Of a stretch of DNA of 64,000 bases, positions 17,206 to 26,119 are shown in pieces. Where the stretch lies: assembly GCA_963751425.1 (NCBI GenBank), contig CAVVUF010000003.1:558001-622000 (forward strand), in the 5' to 3' direction. Each line of letters starts with the position of its first letter. The stretch's first letter is position 1. The notes under the pieces were generated by a model, which saw only the letters and a list, made by a program, of their open reading frames with translations, was not told the origin of the DNA and searched no databases. Position numbers and translations under genes: made by a program. The DNA is from CAVVUF01 sp963751425 (GTDB taxonomy: Bacteria; Chloroflexota; Anaerolineae; Anaerolineales; UBA4823).

Positions 17206-18855
17206 TGAAAAACAAGCTGATTTTAAAAATTATTCTTAAAATCTTAGCCTGCCTGATTCTGGCTGCAGGGGCTTACTTTTGGGCTACCGGACTGCTGGAC
17301 TCGGTCTTCAGCTACCGGTCTCCACTGCGAGATAACCCTCCCGCTCCCGGGACTCCCCTCGAAACTGCCATCACGCGCCGTGTGGTTTTGGTGTTGGTAG
17401 ATGCACTCCGCAATGACACATCCCATAAAGGGGAAGTAATGCCTTTCGTGGCTGAGCTGCGCGAACAAGGAGCCTGGGCAACGATGCACAGCCGGCCTCC
17501 ATCTTATTCAGAACCGGGCTACACCGTGCTGCTCACCGGCGCCTGGCCTGATCTCAGTGATGGGCCACCCATCAACCTGGAATATAAGGAAATTCCCACC
17601 TTCACTCAAGATGATCTGTTTTCTGCTGCACACCGAGCCGGGCTGAAAACTGCCATCTCGGGCTACAACTGGTTTGAGAAATTAGTGCCACAAGAAGCGG
17701 TGACCGCCAGCTTTTACACCCCTGGCGAGGACCAGGAGGCCGACCGCCAGGTCGTCGAGGCAGCGCTGCCCTGGCTGGATGATCCCAGCTACCAGCTTAT
17801 TCTCATCCACATCGACCAGGTCGATTATGCCGGTCACCATGAAGGTGGACCACAAGACCCCCGGTGGGATGCAGCGGCACAGCGCAGTGATGACCTCATC
17901 CGCCAGATCGCGGCTAAATTGGATTTTTCGCAGGATACGCTGGTGGTGCTGAGTGATCACGGCCAGATCGACCAGGGTGGGCATGGGGGTCAAGATGCCA
18001 TCACCCTCATCGAACCCTTCGTCATCGCCGGCGCAGGGGCGAAACCCGGCGAATATCCAAATATCCAGATGGCCGATGTAGCTCCTACACTGGCGGCTAT
18101 TTTAGGCGCCAATATTCCCGCAACTTCGCAGGGGCATGTGCGCACAGAAATGCTTACTTTCACCACTCAGCAAATCCAAACCATCCAGGCTGCCCTGCAA
18201 GAGCAGCAGCCTGGATTACTGGAAGCCTTCCAGGAAGCTACTGGAAAGGAGCTTCCTGCAGTGTCGAGTACAGGTGATCCCGTAGATACCCACCAGGCTT
18301 CCCTGGAAACTGCTTACTCTTTCTCTGGCTTGCTGGGAGAGCGCTTGCCACGCCGCGGTGGTCTCGCTTTTGATCCTGGCTACCATCGCTTTTGCCTTGT
18401 ACCGTTTACGCGGACGCGGCTTAGCCTGGATGTTGGGCGGAGCGCTGCTGTATATTTTGCTCTTCAACCTGCGCTATGCAGTCATCGACGGTCGGACATA
18501 TTCGCTCAGCTCAGTCTTGAGTGCAAATGAGCTGATCCTTTATGCGGCAACGACAGCCGCCATAGCCTTGTTGATCAGCTGGCTTGTCTTCACGTTGGGT
18601 TATAAAGTTTTCAAGCAAGGTCCGGCCCAATCCGCCAATCTCGTGCTCAATTGGATCCTGGTGACGCTGGCGCTGTTGGCAATCCCTGTGTTATGGAGCC
18701 TTACTGCCAACGGCATGCTCGTGACCTGGCGGCTGCCCAATTTCCTGAGCATGTTTCTGGGATTCCTCTCCTTGCTGCAAATCCTTCTGGTAAGTGTCTT
18801 GGGGGTGCTGCTGACTGGAATCACCTCCCTGGCTGCCTGGGTCAGAAACCGCTGA
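17205..18855 (+). pseudogene. Alkaline phosphatase-superfamily membrane protein, frameshifted
   Basis: The first frame gives a signal anchor, then the superfamily core: VLVLVDALRND (metal Asp), MHSRPPSYSEPGYTVLLTG (nucleophile region), IHIDQVDYAGH, VVLSDHGQIDQGGHGG and the zinc-binding His. It resembles GPI-ethanolamine-phosphate-transferase-like or nucleotide pyrophosphatase enzymes. The C-terminal membrane part is in another frame (from about 18355, VVSLLILATIAFALYRL and four more helices). Removing one base in CCACGCCGCGG (about 18350-18357) joins them as ERLPR-AVVSLL. The joined product, ~550 residues, would have an extracytoplasmic catalytic domain and a C-terminal membrane domain. The start is ATG 17205, overlapping the MFS stop by one base. 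Confidence 0.78.
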
Positions 18856-18879
18856 TCGCGGCGGATTGCGAAGAAGCTT

Positions 18880-19581
18880 GTGTCTGCAGAGATCAACGAC
18901 GCGCCTGCAATGCCCTGGGCGCCTCCGCCCACAAGCTGGGTCTTATGGGTCGATGAGGCTCTCATCGCCGTTAACAAACCCAGCGGTCTGCGGACGCTGC
19001 CAGATGGTTATAACCCAGACGCGCCTCATCTGAAAAGTTTGCTGGAGCCTATCTATGGGAGGGTATGGATCGTTCACCGCCTGGACAAGGAAACCAGCGG
19101 GGTGATTGTGCTGCCACGCACAGCCGAAGCGCACCGCTCGCTGAACACGCAGTTCGAGCAGCATACTGTGCGCAAGGTCTACCATGCCCTGGTTAGAGGC
19201 ACGCCAGAATGGGAGGAAAGGTCCATTGATATCCCTTTGCGCGCCAACGGTGACCGGCGGCACCGCACGGTTGCCGACGCGCAGCGAGGTAAGCTTGCCT
19301 TAACCCACTTACGCGTGCTGGAAAGGTTCAAGGCTTTCACTCTTGTGGAGGCCCGCCCCGAGACCGGTCGCACTCACCAGATCCGCTGTCACCTGGCCGC
19401 GCTAGGTTACCCGCTGGCTGGTGATGTACTGTATGGTGGAGCGGAGCCTTTGCCCTCCCTGGAAAGTTTTGCACTGCACGCCAAATCGTTAAGCCTGAAA
19501 CACCCGGTTAGCGGCAACACCCTCTTGCTAGAGGCGCCCTATCCCAATGCTTACCAAATTGCTCTGGAACGTCTCCGATAA
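18880..19581 (+). CDS. RluA-family pseudouridine synthase
   Basis: 233 residues. The catalytic Asp is in HRLDKETSGVIVL, followed by the usual KVYHALVRG, ETGRTHQIRCHLAALGYPLAGD and ALHAKSLSLKHP blocks. There is no N-terminal S4 domain; the protein begins almost directly with the catalytic part (VDEALIAVNKPSGL), as in RluA/TruC. It converts uridines in rRNA or tRNA to pseudouridine; the site is not predictable. The start is a GTG at 18880 or the ATG at 18910, with neither RBS strong. Confidence 0.9.
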   Translation: MSAEINDAPAMPWAPPPTSWVLWVDEALIAVNKPSGLRTLPDGYNPDAPHLKSLLEPIYGRVWIVHRLDKETSGVIVLPRTAEAHRSLNTQFEQHTVRKVYHALVRGTPEWEERSIDIPLRANGDRRHRTVADAQRGKLALTHLRVLERFKAFTLVEARPETGRTHQIRCHLAALGYPLAGDVLYGGAEPLPSLESFALHAKSLSLKHPVSGNTLLLEAPYPNAYQIALERLR

Positions 19582-19587
19582 CAAGAA

Positions 19588-20818
19588 TCAAGGCGCGGCC
19601 GGCTGCCAGGCGAACGCACTGCCCTGGGCGAGGGTTTGGGTTGAACCGTCCTCTATGGAAACGATCAGGATTTGCTTGTTCTCATAAGGTCCATCGTTGA
19701 GAGCCAGCCATTTACCATCTGGAGACCAATCTAATTCCCAGGTCTGTTCAAAGGTACCCAGGCTGGGACCTTCACTGCCAGCGATATCGACGACAAACAA
19801 GGAAATTTGGGTGCTCTCAAGATCGCCCAGGTTTGACAAGTAAGCGATCCGATCGCCCAGGGGTGAAAAAACTGGACCAAAGGAATAACCCTGCTCGTAC
19901 TGGGGAGAAAAGAGGCGCTCATTATCTTGCTGGCGCGTATTCAACCAAATGCGCTCATTCCCCTGAGGGGTGTAGGCCATACGGTCGTAAGCGATCTGGG
20001 CTCCGTCTGGTGACCAGCTATAAGAGCCAATGACATCTTTCCAGGCATTGTATTTCTTGCGCCTCAAAATCGTAATAAGCGAATTCGCCGCGCCCTTCCA
20101 TGTAAAGCACTTCATCAAAACCAAGGAAGCGGCCATCTGGTGACCAATGGGGGCCAACCAGGGGACGTCCCCCTTCAGGGGCAACAAGCTCGTAAGGTTC
20201 ACCTGTTTCTATGTCTACAGCCCAAATTCCGTTTGCGTATTGAGAGGCATGGGTTAAAAAGTACTGCGTATCGATCATGGTCCCGTAGACAATCAAGTAA
20301 GCTCCTGGCTTCCAGGCATAGCCGGCCGTTTGTTGGTTCAGTAATACTGGACGGGATTGACCGGTAGCCAGCTCATATACCATCAGGTCGAACTGATATT
20401 GGTAACCCGACTCAATTGGCGTACCCGTCTGCCGCTCATAGGCTAAGAGCTTTCCATCGGAAGACCACTGAGGATCTTCATAGGAAATCATGATTTGCTC
20501 CGGCTTATTGGCATCCCAGGTCACACCATCATCGGTTAGCTGGCGCTTCTCTCCGCTGGAGGCATCCACCAGCCACAGGTTGCTGTCTAAGCCGATCACG
20601 GCGATCCAGCCAGAAGGACCTTGAGGCGCCTCAGTGGGGGTGGGAGAGGGCTCGGTCGTTGGCGTGGAGGGTGGGGTGGCTGTCGGCGGCACAGCTGAGG
20701 GCTGCAAAGTTCCAGTAGCCACCGCGGTTGGCTCTGACACCAAAGCCGGGGCAGCGGTGAGGTTACAGGCAACCTGGGCAAGTAGAAAAATTATTAGTAG
20801 CAGTCCAATGCGCTTCAT
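19588..20818 (-). pseudogene. TolB/WD40-like beta-propeller lipoprotein, frameshifted
   Basis: The 5' frame (20818 to about 20054) starts with a lipoprotein signal (LLLIIFLLAQVAC), a Thr-Pro linker and propeller blades with the TolB-type WSSDGKLLAYE and WSPDGRFLGFD motifs. The 3' frame continues with YSWSPDGAQIAYD, FSPLGDRIAYLS and WSPDGKWLALNDGP to a stop at 19588. Deleting one A from the AAA read as TTT at 20053-20055 joins EFAYYDFEAQE to YNAWKDVIGSYSW. The joined protein, ~410 residues, should be an exported sugar- or protein-binding propeller tethered to the membrane; its partner is unknown. The stop faces the pseudouridine synthase stop at 6 bp. Confidence 0.75.
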
Positions 20819-20921
20819 AAAGTTAATCCCTGGGCATTGTGAAAGTCAATCTAAATAAAACGCGGTGATTTTACCCCAAATTAGTCCAGTATCCAAGGTG
20901 GATCCTGGCAAGCCCAGGAGA

Positions 20922-21371
20922 TTAAGCTTTTTCCGTTGGCAAATTCCCTATCCAACGGATATGCTCAAACCCCTTTTGCACTGCATTGTATAGCTTCTCA
21001 TCGGCAGTCCAGAGAAAACAGCTTAATGATTCTGCAAGCGCAAGGTAAAAAGCATCATAAGTATTGGAACGCTGGAAAAACCTGGCTAATTCTGTAGATC
21101 GAGCGGGCAACACCGGCGGATCACACCATTCGATATCCAACATCAAGAACTGTGCCAGGGCAGCCTGGCTATCTTCCCAGGCAACCAAGCCGCGTAATGC
21201 TTTCCGATACAGTGCTGAAGTTACTTCATACCTTAATAATGTGGGGGCCAGGATCTCGACATCAGCCAAAGCCCATTCCTCCCACAGAGCAAGAGCAGAG
21301 CGGCTAAAACTTTCCGGAATCAACAAGGCGACCATAAAACTTGCATCTACACAAACCCTAGAATTCACCAT
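20922..21371 (-). CDS. vapC: PIN-domain toxin, VapC family
   Basis: 149 residues from the ATG at 21371. The PIN acidic residues are visible: VCVDASFMV (first Asp), LLRYEVTSAL (Glu), NTYDAFYLALAE (Asp) and LWTADEKLYNAV (Asp). Such proteins are Mg-dependent RNases that cleave tRNA or rRNA. The start overlaps the antitoxin stop by 14 nt, the usual coupled layout; longer starts would run through the antitoxin gene. Regulation is expected by the VapB-VapC complex at the palindromes upstream. Confidence 0.88.
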   Translation of the reverse strand: MVNSRVCVDASFMVALLIPESFSRSALALWEEWALADVEILAPTLLRYEVTSALYRKALRGLVAWEDSQAALAQFLMLDIEWCDPPVLPARSTELARFFQRSNTYDAFYLALAESLSCFLWTADEKLYNAVQKGFEHIRWIGNLPTEKA

Positions 21372-21612
21372 CGTGCTCTTCCCGCATTCTATCGATATCC
21401 TCTGCGCTGGAGGGGAGCTCGCCATACTTCGAGCGCAGCGATTCTTGTAATTGGCGAATGCGATTGACCTGCTCGATACGCTTTCGACGGCGAACTTCTG
21501 CCTCTAAAGCTTCCACTACCAGGCGCGAGCGGCCACCGGAAGGCGTCAAGTTTTTGACATCCTCCCAAAGAGCCTTGGGCAAAACGAGGGTAACGCGCTC
21601 TACTTCTTTCAT
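21358..21612 (-). CDS. vapB: Ribbon-helix-helix antitoxin, VapB-like
   Basis: 84 residues. The N-terminal ~35 residues (RVTLVLPKALWEDVKNLTP, SRLVVEALEAEV) fit a ribbon-helix-helix DNA-binding domain, and the charged C-terminal half (EDIDRMREEHDGEF) is a typical toxin-neutralising tail. The gene overlaps vapC. It starts after GAAAAATGAAAGAAG without a strong SD. An AT-rich palindrome lies just upstream. Confidence 0.8.
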   Translation of the reverse strand: MKEVERVTLVLPKALWEDVKNLTPSGGRSRLVVEALEAEVRRRKRIEQVNRIRQLQESLRSKYGELPSSAEDIDRMREEHDGEF

Positions 21613-21650
21613 TTTTCAAATCCTGCATGCATCGACATGAGACATATTTA

Positions 21651-21700
21651 TTATATGATTAATTATACCATATAAGGCATATGTATCTATTATATGGTAT
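21651..21700 (-). promoter_or_regulatory. Candidate VapBC operator (palindromes)
   Basis: ATACCATATAA (21665-21675) and TTATATGGTAT (21690-21700) are perfect 11-bp inverted arms with 14 bases between. A third half-site, TTATATGAT, begins at 21651. The block is 38 bp upstream of vapB and includes TATA-like -10 candidates, so it fits an autoregulatory operator bound by the RHH antitoxin. Confidence 0.6.
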
Positions 21701-21706
21701 ATAAAT

Positions 21707-24074
21707 CTAAAACGCCTGGTGCTCGGTGCGGGCGATGATCTCATCCTGCAGCAATTCGCTCAGATTGCAGAAATAATCGCTGTAACCAGCCACACGTACA
21801 ATCAGGTCCCGGTGCTGTTCGGGATGCGCTTTGGCCTCGCGCAGCGTTTCAGCATCGACCACATTGAACTGGATATGGTGACCGTCCAGCTTGAAGTAGG
21901 TGCGCACAAGCTGAACCAGCTTCTCCAATCCAGCGTCATCAGACAATAAATTGGGGGTAAGTTTCTGGTTGAGCAATGTGCCGCCGGTGCGGGCATGATC
22001 CATCTTCGCCACAGACCGCAGAACGGCGGTCGGACCGTGCCGGTCGGCACCTTGCACTGGCGAGACACCTTCAGAGAGCGGCTGCCAGGCCTGGCGGCCA
22101 TCGGGCGTGGCACCGGTCACTGATCCGAAGTACACATGGCAGGTAGTGGGGAGCAGGTTGATCTGGTAGGAACCGCCCTTGGTATTTTTTCGTCCAACGA
22201 CGGCATCATAATAAGCATCAAAGAGACGGACCATCACGTGATCCGCCCGGTCATCATCATTCCCATAACGAGAGGTCTTGTTCAAAAGCACCTGGCGCAG
22301 GCGCTCTGCTCCTTCGAAATTATTCTCCAGAGCCTGCAGTAAAATTTCCATTTTGAAGGTCTTCTCTTCAAAAACATGCTGCTGGATGGCGGTCATGCAG
22401 TCGGTGATCGTCCCCAGGCCAACGCCCTGGATATAGCTGGTATTGTAGCGCGCCCCACCATTGTGATAATCTTTCCCCGTAGAAATACAGTCATCAATGA
22501 GCATTGAAAGAAACGGTGCAGGCATATATTCGGCATAGAGTCGCTCAATCACATTATTCCCGCGCACTTTAATTTCGATGAAGTGCCTGAGCTGCTTTTG
22601 ATAGGCTTCAAAGAGCTCATCAAAGGTCTCAAACTGGCAGGGATCGCCCGTCTGAGGTCCAAGCTGCTTGCTCGTCCGCGGATCCAGGCCGTTATGCAGG
22701 GTTAGCTCAAGGATCTTCGGCATGTTGAAGTAGCCGGTGAGGTTATAGTTCTCCTTGCCAAAGGCACCCACCTCTACGCAGCCGCTGGAACCCCCATTGC
22801 GGGCGTCCTGGACAGACTTGCCCATACGCACCAGCTCCTGTACGATCAGGTCGGCGTTGAAAATCGAAGGCTGCCCGAAGCCCGTCCGGATAATACGCGC
22901 AGCGCGCTTGATGAAGCGATCGGGATTCTTTTTACTCACCTGCAGCGAGGCGCTGGGCTGGAGCAGGCGCATCTCTTCCACAACATCCAGCAGCAAATAG
23001 CTGACTTCATTGACACCGTCTGAGCCGTCTTCTTTTACCCCGCCAATATTGATCTGGGCAAAGTCGGTATAGGTACCGCTTTCGGCTGCCGTTACGCCTA
23101 CTTTGGGAGGCGCAGGCTGGTTGTTAAACTTGATCCAGAAACACTGCAGCAGCTCCTCTGCCTGCACCTGGGTCAATACGCCCTGTGCAAGATCCCGCTG
23201 GTAGAAAGGGCTCAAGTGCTGGTCCAGGCGCCCAGGGTCAAAGGAATCCCAGGTATTCAATTCTGTTGTCACACCCAGGTGGACAAACCAGTAATACTGC
23301 AGGGCTTCCCAAAAGTTACGCGGTGCATGGGCAGGCACCTGTGCGCAGACCAAGGCAATCTGCTCCAATTCCTGCTTGCGCTGGGGATCAGATTCCACCT
23401 GCGCTAACTGACGGGCTTTCTCAGCATGGCGTTCTGCAAAACGGACCAGGGCAGCAGCACAGATCGACATGGCTTTGAGCTCTTCTTGCCTGGCATAAGC
23501 CAGCGGATCGTTCAGGTAGTCCAGTTTTTCCAGGCTGATTTGAATTGCAGCTTGAAAATCAAGCATGCCTTTGTGGTAAATTTTGTTATCCAGAACGGTA
23601 TGCCCGGGAGCGCGCTGCTCCATGAATTCGGTGAAAATGCCGGCTTTATAAGCTTCTTTCCATTCCGGGGTCATCTCCTGAAAAATTAGCTCTCGCAGCG
23701 AGCGCCCCTTCCAGAAAGGGATCACTTTTTCCTCATAAGCCTGGCGAGCTTGAGTGCTAACCAGGAAAGGAATCTTTGGATCGTGAATTAAGAATATCAA
23801 GATCTTGCAAACTGTGACAGCACAGCTCGGGGTAAGTAGGGGCAGCCTGTGGAGAGGGGCCTTTTTCTCCTACAATCAATTCACCCGCATGGATGTACAC
23901 GGCTTTATGCTCCATCAGGTGCTCAAAAGCCAGGGCACGCCGAATGGGAATCGAGGTGTTCCCAAGGTTCTGCTGATAAAAGCCGGTCAACAATTCTGCG
24001 CGTTCTGTTGAAATCGTTGGCACTGTCTCGAGGCTTTGCTTTCGTAAGCGGGCAACACGTTCAGTCATCGCCAT
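21707..24074 (-). CDS. hypD: HypD-like glycyl radical enzyme (trans-4-hydroxyproline dehydratase-like), frameshifted
   Basis: The upstream frame (24074-23757) ends in APTYPELCCHSLQDLDILNSR, and the downstream frame holds the rest. Removing one A from the AAA at 23775-23777 (TTT on plus) joins them as RSK-IPFLVSTQ, giving ~790 residues, the length of HypD. Other HypD-like segments are MEQRAPGHTV, WVKFNNQPAPPKVG-like FWIKFNNQPAPPKVG, the active-site Cys in SSGCVEVGAFGKENY, and the C-terminal glycyl radical loop VRVAGYSDYF with ending ARTEHQAF. The likely reaction is dehydration of trans-4-hydroxy-L-proline to pyrroline-5-carboxylate under anaerobic conditions. The canonical enzyme has T where this one has V after VE; a related substrate is possible. 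Its activase is 12 nt upstream; a proC is not adjacent. Confidence 0.82.
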
Positions 24075-24086
24075 AGAACACTCTCC

Positions 24087-25001
24087 TTATCCTCCAATTT
24101 TTACCATTAATTTGTAACTCAGCAAGATCTCAGCAGCCTTTTGCAGCTCTTCAGGGGTAGGAGGCAGGACACCCAGCAGGCGGTAATCTCTGTTCAGGCG
24201 CTCATATTTGCCCGTCGCTGCCCGGTGGTAAGGCAGCAGCTCAACCCGGGGGATGTCTGGCAGCTCAGCAATAAACGAACCGAGCTGATGCAGATCATTT
24301 TCTCCATCGGTGACTCCTGGAATGATGGGCACCCGCACAATCACTGCGCGACCAAGCTGGATCAGGCGCAGTAAATTTTGCAAGATCAACCGGTTCGATA
24401 CCCCGGTAAATTGGCGATGGCGGGCATCGTCGATCAGCTTTAGGTCATACAGAAAGAGGTCCACAAAAGGCAGTACTTCCTGTAAGGATTTCCAGGAAGT
24501 ATAACCGCAGGTATCCAGGGTTGTGTGAAGATCTTTCTGCTTAAATGCCCGCAGCAGGGAGATGAGGAATTTGCGCTGCTGAAGCGGCTCCCCGCCAGAA
24601 ATCGTTACACCGCCCCTCGACTCATCAAAGAATGGGATGTCCCTTTCCACCTCGGCTAAAACCTGTGTGACACTCATCTGCTTGCCGACGATCTGGCGCG
24701 CTTCTGCTGCACAGGCATCCAGGCAGGTGCCGCACAGTGTACACAGAACCTGGTCGGTAACATAGGCTTCTTCCTGCCAGGAAATGGCCCCCTCCGGGCA
24801 GGCCTCGGCGCACTCACCACAGCGGATGCAGCGCCCACTGCGCAACCATAACTCTGGCCCAGGCGACTGGCTTTCAGGATTATGGCACCACCAGCAGGAA
24901 AGCGGGCAGCCTTTAAAAAAGACCGTGGTACGGATGCCCGGACCATCGTGAATGGAAAAGCGGCGGATATCGAAGATCAAACCCAAATCAGAATCAATCA
25001 A
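24087..25001 (-). CDS. Glycyl radical enzyme activase (radical SAM)
   Basis: 304 residues. The radical-SAM cluster motif is GCPLSCWWCHNPES (C-x3-C-x2-C), preceded by SIHDGPGIRTTVFFKG. Two ferredoxin-type 4Fe-4S motifs follow (CIRCGECAEACPEGA and CTLCGTCLDACAAEA), as in PFL-, glycerol dehydratase- and HypD-activating enzymes. GGVTISGGEPL binds SAM. It abstracts a hydrogen from the Gly of the partner enzyme encoded 12 nt downstream to make the radical. It is the first gene of this two-gene operon. Oxygen sensitivity implies an anaerobic or microaerobic life. Confidence 0.93.
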   Translation of the reverse strand: MIDSDLGLIFDIRRFSIHDGPGIRTTVFFKGCPLSCWWCHNPESQSPGPELWLRSGRCIRCGECAEACPEGAISWQEEAYVTDQVLCTLCGTCLDACAAEARQIVGKQMSVTQVLAEVERDIPFFDESRGGVTISGGEPLQQRKFLISLLRAFKQKDLHTTLDTCGYTSWKSLQEVLPFVDLFLYDLKLIDDARHRQFTGVSNRLILQNLLRLIQLGRAVIVRVPIIPGVTDGENDLHQLGSFIAELPDIPRVELLPYHRAATGKYERLNRDYRLLGVLPPTPEELQKAAEILLSYKLMVKIGG

Positions 25002-25072
25002 GGAATACCTCTAAGGAACGTAACTTGATTGGGGAAGTTTACCAGAGAACCTCACTGCTGCAAGGTAAATCC

Positions 25073-26119
25073 CTATTTTTCCAGCACTGCCTTCAGGATA
25101 AAGTCCTGGATCAGGCGGAGGATTTCATCGTGATCCTGCACCTCCGCGGTAGTAACGACGATCAAATCCTGCTCAGGCGCCACAAATATTGTCTGACCAT
25201 AGCGCCCCAACGCAGCATATCCGCCCAGCTCAGGGAATACCCACCACTGGTAACCGTAGCCGTTCTCGCCTTCTGTAGTGACCTGCTTGTGCGTGGCTGC
25301 ATCCACCCATGCTTGAGAGACAATTTGCTGTCCCTCCCACTGACCTTTGTGCAGATAGAGGTAGCCCAATTTAGCCATATCGCGCGGCGCCAGTGAGAGA
25401 CCCCACCCCCCAATCGAGAGCCCCTGAACATCCTCCTCCCAGGTGTATTTTTTTATACCCAGCGGCTTGAAAAGGTTGGCTTGAAGGAAATCGCGTAAAT
25501 TTTGATCCGTGCCCTGCTGGACAATCGCTGAGAGCACATGCGAACAGCCTGAGCAGTACAGAAACTTACTTCCCGGATCAGCCGTCATGGGTAAATCTAA
25601 GACGAACTTCACCCAATCGGAACTCCTGTATATAGCGGTGAAGGTTGCATCACTCTCCACCCATCCCAAGCCAGAAGTCATCGTCAGCAGATCTTTAATC
25701 CGCATCGATTCTTTACGCACATCCGTGTTCGCAAATTCCTGTCCGGGGAAAAATCCCAAAACCTGCTGGTCTACATCCTGAAGCTTCCCCTGATCCAGAG
25801 CGATGCCCACCGCGGTGGAGGTGAAGCTTTTGGTGACCGACCACTGCTCATGCAGCGTATCGGCCTGATAAGGCGAGAAGTAGGTTTCGCTGACAATAAC
25901 GCCGTGCCGGATGATCAATAGACTATGCAGCAAAAGATTATTCTGCTCAATATATTCCATTCCCCCTGAAAGGATGGCGGCATCCATGCCCTGCGATTCC
26001 GGCATCTCAGAGCGCCAGCCCTGGGTGGGCCAACCCTCCCCAGGACGATCCAAGGTGTTACGGCTCTGGCAAGCGGGCAGGAGGACCAGGAGAAGGACGA
26101 AAATTATTCTAATCTTCAT
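25073..26119 (-). CDS. Serine hydrolase (class C beta-lactamase-like) lipoprotein
   Basis: 348 residues beginning with a lipoprotein signal (IIFVLLLVLLPAC). The beta-lactamase/penicillin-binding-protein fold shows SVTKSFTS (S-x-x-K nucleophile and lysine), YCSGCSH as the Y-x-S/N motif and GRYGQTIFVAP near the third motif. Family members include esterases, D-aminopeptidases and carboxypeptidases; no resistance role can be assumed. It starts within the GH38 stop (ATGA overlap), so it is translationally coupled to the glycosidase, and the pair may work on an extracellular glycan or glycopeptide. The gene is likely in the outer face of the membrane. Confidence 0.85.
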   Translation of the reverse strand: MKIRIIFVLLLVLLPACQSRNTLDRPGEGWPTQGWRSEMPESQGMDAAILSGGMEYIEQNNLLLHSLLIIRHGVIVSETYFSPYQADTLHEQWSVTKSFTSTAVGIALDQGKLQDVDQQVLGFFPGQEFANTDVRKESMRIKDLLTMTSGLGWVESDATFTAIYRSSDWVKFVLDLPMTADPGSKFLYCSGCSHVLSAIVQQGTDQNLRDFLQANLFKPLGIKKYTWEEDVQGLSIGGWGLSLAPRDMAKLGYLYLHKGQWEGQQIVSQAWVDAATHKQVTTEGENGYGYQWWVFPELGGYAALGRYGQTIFVAPEQDLIVVTTAEVQDHDEILRLIQDFILKAVLEK

